Below, one piece after another: positions 26,068 through 34,315 of a stretch of 64,000 nucleotides of DNA. The number at the start of each line of letters is the position of its first letter. Within the stretch, counting starts at the first letter, position 1. Position numbers and translations under genes: made by a program. The DNA lies in assembly GCA_965203525.1 (NCBI GenBank), contig OZ241898.1, positions 2,294,001 through 2,358,000 on the forward strand, given 5' to 3'. The notes beneath the pieces were generated by a model. It did not search any database. It saw only the letters and a list, made by a program, of their open reading frames with translations, and was not told the origin of the DNA. This DNA is from WTFV01 sp965203525 (GTDB taxonomy: Bacteria; Acidobacteriota; Vicinamibacteria; Vicinamibacterales; UBA8438).

Positions 26068-26120
26068 GGGCGCGTCTCACCCAAAAGAAACGGCGGACGA
26101 CGCGCCCGCGTCATCCGCCG
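26068..26120. terminator. inverted repeats between convergent tatA and peroxiredoxin genes
   Basis: GGGCGCGTC (26068-26076) pairs perfectly with GACGCGCCC (26099-26107), and CGGCGGA (26091-26097) pairs with TCCGCCG (26114-26120); the two stems are mutually exclusive. They start 3 bp after the tatA stop and lie before the opposite gene's stop. There is no T-run, so intrinsic termination is uncertain. Confidence 0.4.
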
Positions 26121-26156
26121 CGCCGGTCACGTGATGCGCGCGGCTCGCGCGGGCGG

Positions 26157-26687
26157 CTACCTGCGGGGCACGCCGAGCTCGTCGAGAGCGGCCACCAGGT
26201 CCAGGCCGGCCGTCGACGGGTTCACCTGCCTGTCTATCTTCCGGATCCTGCCGTCGGGACCGATGACGAACGTCCACCGGTTCGGCAGCGACCACGCCGG
26301 GTTCAGCACGCCGTACGCCTCGGCGACGCCCCGGCCGGGATCGCTCAGGATCGGAAAGTCCGCGTCGAGCGATTCGGCGAACCGCCGGTTGGTCTCGGCG
26401 TCGTCGACGCTGATCATGAAGTACCGCACGTCGAACTGCCGCAGTTGGTCGCTGGACTCACGCAGCGACTTGCACTCGGCCGTTCAACCGCCGGTGAAGG
26501 CCTTGACGAACCACGCCAGCACCACGGTCGTGCCCTCGTACTGGGCCAGGGTGTGGGTGTTTCCGTCGCTGCCCGGCAGCTCGAACGGCGGCGCGGCGTC
26601 GCCGACCTCCAGCTCGGCCGCCAGCGCCCGGCCGGCGCCGAGCGCGGCGACGGCCAGGACGGCGGCCAGAACGCACGTTCGTCTCAT
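26157..26687 (-). CDS. exported selenocysteine peroxiredoxin (in-frame UGA)
   Basis: 176 residues if the TGA at 26486-26484 is read as selenocysteine. Signal peptide MRRTCVLAAVLAVAALGAGR ending ALAA; then LEVGDAAPPFELPGSDGNTH and VVLAWFVKAFTGG. The UGA follows (residue 68) at the peroxidatic cysteine position, then TAEC with Cys72 and a continuous peroxiredoxin C-terminal half (YFMISVDDAETNRRFAESLD, FPILSDPGRGVAEAYGV, RWTFVIGPDGRIRKID). Downstream homology stays in the same frame, so this is not a frameshift. A 7-bp hairpin lies 14 nt after the UGA. It probably reduces peroxides in the periplasm. The start is set by ATG 26687 after GGAGTGCAGGA. Confidence 0.85.
26448..26469 (-). promoter_or_regulatory. 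bacterial SECIS-like hairpin
   Basis: In the mRNA sense, GTCGCTG and CAGCGAC form a perfect 7-bp stem around the 8-nt loop CGTGAGTC. The stem starts 14 nt after the UGA, so the loop begins 21 nt downstream; the known range for bacterial SECIS apical loops is about 16-37 nt. The second loop base is G, as the bSECIS consensus asks. Confidence 0.65.
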
Positions 26688-26834
26688 GTTTCCTGCACTC
26701 CTTCGCCGGCGCCGGCGCGGGGCATTCCGCGCCTGTTTCCGTCCCTCGGGACGCGCCACGGCACAGGATATTGCAATCCCGATGCGCCCGGCCAGCCAGC
26801 CGGACGGAAACGCCGCGACCGCGGGCAGGGCGGC

Positions 26835-27305
26835 GTGACCGCCGCGCAGCAGGCGGCCGGCCGCCCGTCCGCCCGGCCGCGCCTTCCGCCGTCGGCGGCC
26901 GGCGCCGCCGGCGTCGTGGTTCTCGCCGCACTCGCCGCGTGCGCCGCGGAGCCGGGCGGGCTCGACGCCGACCTGCCGCCGGTGGACGCGCCGGCACTGG
27001 CGCGCGGCGCCGCCGTGCGGCCGCCTGCGCCCCCCGCCGCCGGCCCGCGGCCCGGCCGGCCCGCGATGGGCGGCCGGGGCTGGCGCGCGGTCAGCACGAG
27101 CTCGGTCTCGGGCGTGCTGCTGGTTCTGGTCGAAACCGAACGCCTCGACGAGATGGCCGCCATCGCCCGCGAGGTGGTGGCCCCGGCCGCCGAAGAACAC
27201 CTCGAGGTGCTCGTCTACTTCCATCTCCCCGGAGAATCCAGGGCGCGGGGCCGCGTGCAGTGGACGCCCGGCGACGGCTACGTTCCGCTACGGTTCTCCG
27301 AATAG
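26835..27305 (+). CDS. predicted lipoprotein of unknown function
   Basis: 156 residues from GTG 26835. A hydrophobic stretch AAGVVVLAALAAC ends in a lipobox L33-A-A-C36, then a Pro/Ala-rich linker and a small compact C-terminal domain with WRAVSTSSVSGVLLVLVETE, LEVLVYFHLPGESRARGRVQ and GDGYVPLRF. Not recognised. It is divergent from the selenoprotein gene with 147 bp between. Confidence 0.55.
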   Translation: MTAAQQAAGRPSARPRLPPSAAGAAGVVVLAALAACAAEPGGLDADLPPVDAPALARGAAVRPPAPPAAGPRPGRPAMGGRGWRAVSTSSVSGVLLVLVETERLDEMAAIAREVVAPAAEEHLEVLVYFHLPGESRARGRVQWTPGDGYVPLRFSE

Positions 27306-27446
27306 CGGTTCCCCGACGGCTCACGCCCGCCGTCCGCCCGGCGCCGGTGGTCCCCGGACCGTGGGGCCGCGCCCTGGACGCGGACCATCCGTCTCGCATC
27401 CGCCTGATCCGCCCTGTGCCCGCGGCGCGCCGCGCACCGGAGAAAA

Positions 27447-28934
27447 TCAACGGACCAGCCGCGTCTCCGGAAACTGGGAGTACCACCCGAACCAGAACGC
27501 GCGCTGGGCCGCCACCCGCGGCGCCCGCCGCGCCGGGTCCGAGGCATGCGCGAGCGCCTCCTCGGTCACCCGCCAGCGGCCTCCCTCCGCGTCGACCACC
27601 ACCCCGTCTCCGGCGAGCCGTTCGAACCTGGTCGCCCCGGCGTCGTAGACGCGGTTGGCGCCCTCGCGGCTCGTCACGACGAGCAGGCGGCGGCCGGCGT
27701 GCTCCTCCAGGTGCAGGCGATTGTCCTCCAGGAACTCCGCCGCGACGGCCAGCGGCCGGCGCTCGCCCGCGGCGTCCTCGAGGAGCATGACCAGCACCTC
27801 GTCCTTGTTGTCGAGGCGCCCGTCGCGCTCCGGCACGTCGAACATCAGGGCGTCGGTCGCGAAGTAGGCGCGGTAGGCGACCCCCTCGCCGTAGTCGCGT
27901 TGGTGCCCCGTGTCGAGCGCAAGAACGGTGGTGTCCGGGTGCATGCGCCGCCACTCGCCCCAGGTGGTGGTGACGACCGGACGGTGGGTCAGCCGGAGGC
28001 CGGAGCCGACGAGCGCGCCGACCACCGGAACGCCCTCGAAGGTGTTCCAGAGGCTGCGTGTCCCGTGGTCGAACATCAGCTTGTTCGAGCGGTACAGCAG
28101 GCCGCTGGTCCCGAACCGGAGGCGCCGGCCGTCGACGACGCTCTCGTAGGGAATGACGGTTCCGCACAGCGTGCAGTAGACGATGGTCAGCTCGACGCCG
28201 CCCAGCCGGTCGAGCGCCATTTCGTGCCACGCCAGGATCCGCTTCGGATAGGCGCGGGTCTCGCCGCCGGCCGCGACGCCGAACACGACGTGGTCGTCGT
28301 CCAGGTAGTCCGCCGCGCCGGCCGCGAGGTGCGCGGGATACTCCAGCGGCGGGATCCCGTTGACCCCCACCCCGCCCCAGTCGATCTCGTCCAGCCGGAT
28401 GATCGAGAACACCCGGCGCGGGAAGAAGTCGGCGAAGCGGAAATCGATCCGGGAGTACCACTGCCCCTTGAAGAAGCCGTAGTCGGGGTGCGGATCGTAC
28501 GGCTGCGCCCAGATCCACCGGTGCGCCCTGCGGGCGTCCCCGCGGAACCGCTGCCCGGTCTGGCGCTCGAGGAACCGCATCAGCCGCCGCCACACCCGGG
28601 TGCTCGGATGCTCCGGCGGCGTCCATTCCAGCCGGGCGCCGGCGCCGGGATCGGTCGGATCGGTCGGAGCGGTCCCGAAGCCCGGAGGCCGGACCGCCGG
28701 CCGGGACGGCGGCCGCATGAACCGCATCAGGTCCCATACGATCCCGGCGTAGCCGTTCCGCCAGCGCGCCGCGATCCGCTCCAGCGCCGCGTCGGCGACG
28801 TCGCCGTCCTCGTGGGCCGCCTGGAAGAAGAGGCGGACGTCGGGATGTCCGCCGAGCGCGGCCGGTTGCGCCCGCCCCGACGCGCTCGCGCCGAGGCAGA
28901 AGGTGACGACCGCGGCGGCGCAGGCTCTTCTCAT
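27447..28934 (-). CDS. DUF3179-domain exported protein
   Basis: 495 residues; signal peptide MRRACAAAVVTFCLGASASG. The DUF3179 domain occupies the second half: DDDHVVFGVAAGGETRAYPK, ILAWHEMALD, the cysteine pair in VYCTLCGTVIPYE, FGTSGLLYRSNKLMFDHGTR and SLWNTFEGVPVVG. An N-terminal helical region of about 170 residues precedes it. The family is periplasmic and its function unknown; the conserved CxxCG suggests a redox or metal role. It is divergently arranged with hpt. Confidence 0.85.
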   Translation of the reverse strand: MRRACAAAVVTFCLGASASGRAQPAALGGHPDVRLFFQAAHEDGDVADAALERIAARWRNGYAGIVWDLMRFMRPPSRPAVRPPGFGTAPTDPTDPGAGARLEWTPPEHPSTRVWRRLMRFLERQTGQRFRGDARRAHRWIWAQPYDPHPDYGFFKGQWYSRIDFRFADFFPRRVFSIIRLDEIDWGGVGVNGIPPLEYPAHLAAGAADYLDDDHVVFGVAAGGETRAYPKRILAWHEMALDRLGGVELTIVYCTLCGTVIPYESVVDGRRLRFGTSGLLYRSNKLMFDHGTRSLWNTFEGVPVVGALVGSGLRLTHRPVVTTTWGEWRRMHPDTTVLALDTGHQRDYGEGVAYRAYFATDALMFDVPERDGRLDNKDEVLVMLLEDAAGERRPLAVAAEFLEDNRLHLEEHAGRRLLVVTSREGANRVYDAGATRFERLAGDGVVVDAEGGRWRVTEEALAHASDPARRAPRVAAQRAFWFGWYSQFPETRLVR

Positions 28935-28993
28935 GGCTCCATCTCCCCGGTCCGCGGTCCCGATGTAGTACGCTCCCCGGCATCGTTCCCGTC

Positions 28994-29521
28994 ATGGCCG
29001 CGACACCGACCCCGCTGTACACCGCCGGGCAGATCCGCACGCGCGTGGCCGAGTTGGCCGCCAGCCTCGACGGCCTGTTGCCGGCGGGCGACACGCCGCA
29101 TTTCCTCGCGGTGCTCAACGGTAGCTTCATGTTCCTGGCGGACCTCGTCCGGGCGATGCCGCGGCCGGTCACCATCGACTTCGTCCGGATGGCGAGCTAC
29201 GGCGCGGCCACCGCCACCTCCGGCGCGCCGCAACTGCTGCACGGTCCCCGCGACGAACTGCGCGGCCGGCACGTCGTGATCGTGGAGGACATCGTGGACA
29301 CCGGCCTGACGTTGCAGGTCCTGCAGAAACATCTGATCGCCGCGCGGCCCCGGAGCCTCAGAACCGTGGCGCTGCTCGACAAGCCGGCCCGCCGGCGGAC
29401 GAAGGTCCCGGTGGATCTGGTCGGCTTCCGCGTCCCGAACCGGTTCGTCGTCGGCTACGGCCTCGATCACAACCAGGCGCACCGCCACCTCCCCTATCTG
29501 GGGATCATCGCGTCATCATAG
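28994..29521 (+). CDS. hpt: hypoxanthine/guanine phosphoribosyltransferase
   Basis: 175 residues. Purine salvage: hypoxanthine or guanine plus PRPP gives the nucleotide. The PRPP-binding loop VVIVEDIVDTGLTLQVL (about 95-111) is canonical, with ALLDKPARRR and DLVGFRVPNRFVVGYGLDHN typical of bacterial HPRTs. FLAVLNGSFMFLADLVR is the N-terminal substrate loop. It shares a 59-bp divergent promoter region with the DUF3179 gene and is followed 18 bp later by the citrate-synthase-like gene. Confidence 0.93.
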   Translation: MAATPTPLYTAGQIRTRVAELAASLDGLLPAGDTPHFLAVLNGSFMFLADLVRAMPRPVTIDFVRMASYGAATATSGAPQLLHGPRDELRGRHVVIVEDIVDTGLTLQVLQKHLIAARPRSLRTVALLDKPARRRTKVPVDLVGFRVPNRFVVGYGLDHNQAHRHLPYLGIIASS

Positions 29522-29539
29522 CCCGAAGCGAGACGCCCC

Positions 29540-30385
29540 ATGCCCGGTTCCGCGCCCAAGGCTCCGCCTCCGAACCAGCCGCCGTCCGACCGCTGGCCGA
29601 CCGCCATCACCCGCGTCGAGCCGGACAGGATTCTGGTGCGCGGCTACCGCCTCGACGAGCTGATGGGGCGGCTGTCGTTCGCGGACGCGATCTACCTGCT
29701 GCTCACCGGCGAACTCGCCTCGCCGACCGTGAGCCGCGTCATGGACGCCCTGCTGGTGGCGTCGCTCGATCACGGGGCCACGCCCCCCGCGACGCTGGCC
29801 GCCCGGCACGTCGCCGGCACCGGCGCTCCCCTGCGGGCCGCGGCGGCGGCCGGCATCCTGGCCCTGGGCTCGCCCCTCGGCGGCGGCGGCAGCATCGAAG
29901 GCTGCATGCGGTTTCTCGACGAGGGGCTCGCGCTGGTCGGCGACTGGGTGTCGTACGACGACGCCGCGCGCCGGCTGCTGGATCAGGGGAGCGGCGGCGG
30001 GCGCATCCCGCCCGGCTTCGGACACCGCCGGCACCGCCGCGATCCGCGCGCCGCGCGCCTGATGCAGCTCGCCTTCGAGCTGGAGCTCGAGGGCGGGCAT
30101 ACGCAACTGGCGCGCGCCGTCGAGCAGGAGCTGGGCCAGCGGCAGGCCGCGGCCGGACAGCCGCGGCTGTCGCTCAACGCCGACGGCGCCATCGCCGCGG
30201 TGGCCGGCGACCTCGGCCTCGACGCCGAGACCGCCACGATGCTCTTCACCATCTCGCGCGTCCCCGGCCTGGTGACGCACGCCATCGAAGAACAGAGGCG
30301 CCAGGACGCGATGCGCCCCATCGATCCATCCCGGCACGTCTACGACGGTCCGGGAGAACGGCGGCTGCCCGATTCGCCGCTGTGA
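29540..30385 (+). CDS. citryl-CoA lyase/citrate-synthase-like protein
   Basis: 281 residues, shorter than citrate synthase and like citryl-CoA lyases. Features: ITRVEPDRILVRGYRLDELM, the helix FADAIYLLLTGELAS, the active-site region PPGFGHRRHRRDPRAARL, and the C-terminal RVPGLVTHAIEEQRRQ. The first catalytic histidine region (HGGA in most members) reads LGGGGS here, so the exact activity is open. It probably forms an operon with hpt. Its last 35 bases are repeated after the stop at 30427-30467. Confidence 0.8.
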   Translation: MPGSAPKAPPPNQPPSDRWPTAITRVEPDRILVRGYRLDELMGRLSFADAIYLLLTGELASPTVSRVMDALLVASLDHGATPPATLAARHVAGTGAPLRAAAAAGILALGSPLGGGGSIEGCMRFLDEGLALVGDWVSYDDAARRLLDQGSGGGRIPPGFGHRRHRRDPRAARLMQLAFELELEGGHTQLARAVEQELGQRQAAAGQPRLSLNADGAIAAVAGDLGLDAETATMLFTISRVPGLVTHAIEEQRRQDAMRPIDPSRHVYDGPGERRLPDSPL

Positions 30386-30467
30386 CCCGGAAAGTCACTG
30401 ACATTTCACCGGCTGTGCCGTTCAGGGGAGAACCGGCGGCTGCCCGATTCGCCGCTGTGACCCGCAC
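30350..30467. repeat. duplicated end of the citrate-synthase-like gene
   Basis: GGAGAACGGCGGCTGCCCGA through the stop and GACCCG (30353-30390) recurs almost exactly at 30427-30467. The copies are separated by about 38 bp that contain a GTCACTGACATTTCACCGG sequence. Confidence 0.8.
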
Positions 30468-30610
30468 CCGAACGTCCGAGCGGACGGGCCCGCGAACGCG
30501 AAGAGGTGGGAACGGCGGGTCGCGGTCGGTCTTTCGCCCGCGCGCCGCGGGCGGGAACCGCGATCAGGAACGAAGCATCGAGAATCCACCCTCAGCCGCG
30601 GACTGAGCGG

Positions 30611-30685
30611 TGGTGGGCGCTAGTGGATTCGAACCACTGACCCCCGCCGTGTGAAGGCGATGCTCTACCACTGAGCCAAGCGCCC
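30611..30685 (-). tRNA. tRNA-Val (anticodon CAC)
   Basis: A full cloverleaf: acceptor stem GGGCGCT/AGCGCCC, D arm GCTC-AGTGGTA-GAGC, anticodon stem TCGCC/GGCGG around loop TTCACAC (anticodon CAC, reads GUG), 5-nt variable region, T arm AGTGG-TTCGAAT-CCACT, discriminator A. The 3' CCA is encoded (30613-30611). Confidence 0.96.
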
Positions 30686-30745
30686 GATCCCGATCGCCCG
30701 GGGAGTGTACCGGAACCGGCGGGCGACCGCCAACGGCGCGCGGAT

Positions 30746-31237
30746 TCAGCGCGCCTCCGCGATCAGGGCCCGCAGCATGCGCGCGTACTGGGCCTCGGCG
30801 TCCGCGTCGCCCTCGACGAACCGGGCCGGCCCCGACCCGGTGTCCACCATGTCGGCCGAATCGCGTCCGCCGGCGAGACCGTCGGCGCCGGTGTCGGTGA
30901 TCAGCACCTTCGTCTGCGGTATCGACGCCGCGTTCAGGTCGATGTAGACCTCGCGATACTCCCCGGCGGCGATCTTCTGCTCGACGTACAGCGGCACCTC
31001 GTAGCGCGCCGACACGACGAGGAGCGATCCCGGAAAGGAGAGGGCGGCCACGAAACGATCGTCGCCGTCGGTGTCCCGGGCCGCGATGGCGTCGAGTTGC
31101 GCGGCGCCGAGCAGCCCGGTCAGCTCGGCCGCCAGCGCCGCGGACTCCGATTCCTGCGCCAGCGCCCGCCCCGCCGGGACGACCGCCGCCAGCACGAGGA
31201 CGGCCGCGGCCCGCCTGCAGATTTCCAGACTCGGCAT
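30746..31237 (-). CDS. exported protein of unknown function
   Basis: 163 residues from ATG 31237 after AAGGGAGATCC. Signal peptide ICRRAAAVLVLAAVVPAGRA ending LAQE. The mature part has LAAELTGLLGAAQLDAIAAR, FPGSLLVVSARYEVPLYVEQ and a C-terminal helix YARMLRALIAEAR. Not recognised; probably periplasmic. Confidence 0.6.
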   Translation of the reverse strand: MPSLEICRRAAAVLVLAAVVPAGRALAQESESAALAAELTGLLGAAQLDAIAARDTDGDDRFVAALSFPGSLLVVSARYEVPLYVEQKIAAGEYREVYIDLNAASIPQTKVLITDTGADGLAGGRDSADMVDTGSGPARFVEGDADAEAQYARMLRALIAEAR

Positions 31238-31325
31238 TGGTGGATCTCCCTTCGGCGGGCCGGCGCCGGCCCGCGCACACGTTCTACCACCGGGAACGTC
31301 CGGCGTCAACGGCCGGCCGTCCACT

Positions 31326-31763
31326 TCATCCGGCCGGCGCGGCGCGGCCGTTCGACTCCGGCTCGGCGCGCCGGTCCGCGGCGCCGTCCGGCGCCCCGCC
31401 CGCGTTCCGGAAGGCGAGCAGCGCCGCCCGCAGGCCGACCAGGAACGCCCCGCCCTGCCGCACCGGCTCGACGACCGATTCGCGCGCGGCGGTCATGGCT
31501 TCGTCGGCCCCGGCGGCGAACCGCCCGACGACCCGGTCGACGCGCTCGACCTGCGCGGCGGCCAGCGCCGCCGCCCGCGCCGCGTCCGCGCTGATCGCAT
31601 CGACGCGGCCCAGGGCGGGCCGGATCTCCCGTTCGACGACCTCGGTCAGGCGGCTTATGCGCCGCGCCACGCGGACGCCGTACGCGAAGAAGCCGATCTG
31701 CACGACCGCGATGACGACCGTGGCCGCGGCGATCACGCTCAGCAGTTGCGCTTCGATCCCCAC
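31326..31763 (-). CDS. membrane-anchored helical protein (DUF948-like)
   Basis: 145 residues from GTG 31763. An N-terminal membrane segment SVIAAATVVIAVVQIGFFAY is followed by a long helix RRISRLTEVVEREIRPALGR rich in Ala and Val, ending in a charged low-complexity tail. It overlaps the end of the YtxH-like gene by 25 bp, so the two are translated together. DUF948/YtxH pairs of unknown function are common next to each other. Confidence 0.6.
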   Translation of the reverse strand: MGIEAQLLSVIAAATVVIAVVQIGFFAYGVRVARRISRLTEVVEREIRPALGRVDAISADAARAAALAAAQVERVDRVVGRFAAGADEAMTAARESVVEPVRQGGAFLVGLRAALLAFRNAGGAPDGAADRRAEPESNGRAAPAG

Positions 31764-32083
31764 GCCTGGGCCTGCTCCTCCCGTGTTCCCTGCTCCGATC
31801 CGTCGTCCGCCGCGCCGCCGTCGTCCGCCGCTCGGTCGTACGTCCGGCCCTCCCCGTCGATCGCCGCCGCCAACTGGTCCCGCTGCTGGCGCACGAACTC
31901 CCGGCCCCGCTCGGCGACGTCCGCGGCGCGTCCGCGCCCCTCGCGCGCCCGGCTGTTGAGCAGCCGCCGCGTCTCCTCCCCGGAGGTCGGGGCCAGCAGC
32001 AGACCGACGGCGGCGCCGGTCACCGCGCCCATGATGAACGCCATCATGACCAGCCCGGCGCCCGCGTCGTGATCTCTCGGCAT
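31739..32083 (-). CDS. YtxH-domain protein
   Basis: 114 residues with a glycine-rich membrane segment FIMGAVTGAAVGLLLAPTSG followed at once by the EETRRLL helix, the YtxH signature. A coiled-coil/amphipathic tail AADVAERGREFVRQQRDQLA follows. Members are small membrane proteins of unclear, partly stress-related role. Start MPRDHDAGAG at 32083; uvrB ends 29 bp upstream on the same strand. Confidence 0.75.
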   Translation of the reverse strand: MPRDHDAGAGLVMMAFIMGAVTGAAVGLLLAPTSGEETRRLLNSRAREGRGRAADVAERGREFVRQQRDQLAAAIDGEGRTYDRAADDGGAADDGSEQGTREEQAQAWGSKRNC

Positions 32084-32112
32084 GACGCTCCTCCCGCCCC
32101 CATCTTCTCACA

Positions 32113-34113
32113 TCACGGCGCGCCGGCGACGCCGAGCTCCAGCTTGCGGAGCGCCCGCACCTGATCGCGCAGCGCCGCCGCCCGCTCGAACTCCAGGTTC
32201 GCCGCGGCGGCCCGCATCTCCGCCTGCAGCGCGGCGATGCGCTCGTCGAGCTCCGCCTGCGTGCGGAACGCCGGCGCGGACGGCTCCGCGGCCCAGTCGC
32301 GCTCGTACACGCTCGACGGCACGCCGTCGATCGCCTTGCTGACCGACGCCGGCGTGATCCCGTGCTCGCGGTTCCAGGCCTCCTGCCGCTCGCGCCGCCG
32401 GGCCATCTCGGCCAGGGCCGCCCGCATCGAGTCGGTCTCGGTGTCCGCGTACATCACGACCCGGCCGTTGACGTTGCGCGCCGCGCGCCCCGCGGTCTGG
32501 ATGAGCGAACCCGCCGACCGCAGGAAGCCCTCCTTGTCCGCGTCGAGGATCGCGACCAGCGACACCTCCGGCAGGTCCAGTCCTTCCCGCAGCAGGTTGA
32601 TCCCGATCAGCACGTCGAAGGCGCCCCGCCGCAGGTCGCGCAGGATCTCGATGCGCTCCAGGGTCTCGACGTCCGAGTGCAGGTAGCGGACCCGCACGCC
32701 GAGCTCCTGGTAGAACTGCGTCAGATCCTCCGCCATGCGCTTGGTGAGGGTGGTCACCAGAACGCGCTCCCGCCGCTCCGCGCGCAGCCGGACCTCGTGC
32801 AGCAGGTCGTCGACCTGGCCCTTGACGGGACGGACGTCGACCGCCGGATCGACGAGGCCGGTGGGGCGGATGATCTGCTCCACCACCACGCCGCCGCTGC
32901 GTTCCAGCTCGTACGGCCCGGGCGTCGCGGAGACGAAGACCACCTGCCCGACGCGCCCCTGCCACTCGTCGAAGGTCAGCGGCCGGTTGTCGACGGCCGA
33001 CGGCAGGCGGAAGCCGTACTCGACCAGCACGTCCTTGCGGGCGCGGTCGCCGTGGTACATCCCGCGCACCTGCGGCACCGTCTGGTGGCTCTCGTCGATG
33101 ATCGTCAGCGCGTCGTCCGGGAGGTAGTCGAGCAGGGTCGGCGGCGGCTCCCCCGGGGCGCGGCCGGACAGGTGCCGCGAGTAGTTCTCGATCCCGTGGC
33201 AGTAGCCGATCTCCTTCATCATCTCCAGGTCGAACATGGTGCGCTGGTGCAGCCGTTGCGCTTCGAGCCGCTTGTCGAGCCGCTCCAGCGCGGCGCAACG
33301 CCCGGCCAGCTCCGCCTTGATGCCGTCGACCGCCTGCTCGGTGTGCTCGCGCGGCATCACGAAATGCGACTTCGGATAGACCGCGACGCGGTCGTGCCGC
33401 TGGTGCGCGCGCCCGGTCAGCGGGTCGAAGCTCAGCAGCTCGTCCACCTCGTCGCCGAACAGCTCGATCCGCACCGCCTGCTCGTCGTACGAGGGGTAGA
33501 CCTCGATGATGTCGCCCCGCACCCGGAACACGCCGCGGGCGAAGTCGTGATCGTTGCGCTCGTACTGGATCTCGACGAGCTTGCGCAGGATGGCGTCGCG
33601 CTCGATCCGCTGGCCCCGCTCGAGCGCGAGCAGCATGCCGTAGTAGGCCTCGGGGGACCCGAGCCCGTAGATGCAGGAGACGCTGGCGACGATCAGCACG
33701 TCCCGGCGCTCGAACAGCGCGCGGGTGGCCGAGAGCCGCAGGCGGTCGATCTCGTCGTTGATCGTCGCTTCCTTCTCGATGTACGAGTCCGTGGCCGGCA
33801 TGTAGGCCTCGGGCTGGTAGTAGTCGTAGTAGCTGACGAAGTACTCGACCGCGTTGTCGGGAAAGAAGCGCCGGAACTCCTGGTGGAGCTGCGCCGCGAG
33901 CGTCTTGTTGTGGGCCATGACCAGCGTCGGGCGGTTCACCGCGGCCACGACCTGGGCCATGGTGTAGGTCTTGCCGGAGCCGGTCACGCCGAGGAGGACC
34001 TGGTGCCGGTCGCCGCGGTGCAGGCCGTCGAGCAGCTCGCCGATGGCGCGCTCCTGGTCGCCGCGCGGCTCGAAGTCGGAGACGAGGTGGAACCGGTCGT
34101 AGGTGGACGGCAT
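32113..34113 (-). CDS. uvrB: excinuclease ABC subunit B
   Basis: 666 residues. DNA damage verification helicase of nucleotide excision repair, partner of UvrA and UvrC. Walker A GVTGSGKT near residue 45, the beta-hairpin region YYDYYQPEAYMPATDSYIEK, helicase motif DESHQT, motif VI QTAGRAARN, and a C-terminal UVR motif reading AAAANLEFERAAALRDQVRA that binds UvrC. Start at ATG 34113 (MPSTYDRFHLVSDFEP) matches family N-termini. Confidence 0.97.
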   Translation of the reverse strand: MPSTYDRFHLVSDFEPRGDQERAIGELLDGLHRGDRHQVLLGVTGSGKTYTMAQVVAAVNRPTLVMAHNKTLAAQLHQEFRRFFPDNAVEYFVSYYDYYQPEAYMPATDSYIEKEATINDEIDRLRLSATRALFERRDVLIVASVSCIYGLGSPEAYYGMLLALERGQRIERDAILRKLVEIQYERNDHDFARGVFRVRGDIIEVYPSYDEQAVRIELFGDEVDELLSFDPLTGRAHQRHDRVAVYPKSHFVMPREHTEQAVDGIKAELAGRCAALERLDKRLEAQRLHQRTMFDLEMMKEIGYCHGIENYSRHLSGRAPGEPPPTLLDYLPDDALTIIDESHQTVPQVRGMYHGDRARKDVLVEYGFRLPSAVDNRPLTFDEWQGRVGQVVFVSATPGPYELERSGGVVVEQIIRPTGLVDPAVDVRPVKGQVDDLLHEVRLRAERRERVLVTTLTKRMAEDLTQFYQELGVRVRYLHSDVETLERIEILRDLRRGAFDVLIGINLLREGLDLPEVSLVAILDADKEGFLRSAGSLIQTAGRAARNVNGRVVMYADTETDSMRAALAEMARRRERQEAWNREHGITPASVSKAIDGVPSSVYERDWAAEPSAPAFRTQAELDERIAALQAEMRAAAANLEFERAAALRDQVRALRKLELGVAGAP

Positions 34114-34261
34114 CGGCGGGCCGTCTGTCACGGAGCGAAACGGCCATCGTACCACGAGGGGCCGGGGAAGCCGCGACCGGGCGCCGCGCGGACGGCGCAG
34201 CGGCGCGCGGCGTCCGGCCGGCGCGCCGCCGCCGCGCCGCGGGCGACGTGCCGCAAGCGGA

Positions 34262-34315
34262 TATACTGCGGGCCTGCCGTTCCAGCAATCCCAACTGAAC
34301 GACGCGCTCGAACGG
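34262..34315 (+). promoter_or_regulatory. candidate promoter of the NHLM exporter operon
   Basis: TATACT at 34262-34267 is the only -10-like element in the 200 bp between the divergent uvrB start and the exporter. The -35 region at 17 bp (GCGGGC) is poor, so an activator may be needed. Confidence 0.35.

Noticed and set aside
26484..26486. Peroxiredoxin as a pseudogene with a stop codon
   Set aside because: The stop is UGA exactly at the peroxidatic cysteine, the frame is preserved after it, and a SECIS-like hairpin follows, so selenocysteine is the simpler reading.
27546..29279. 577-codon plus-strand frame opposite the DUF3179 gene
   Set aside because: Antisense shadow; the DUF3179 motifs and hpt are in the other frames.
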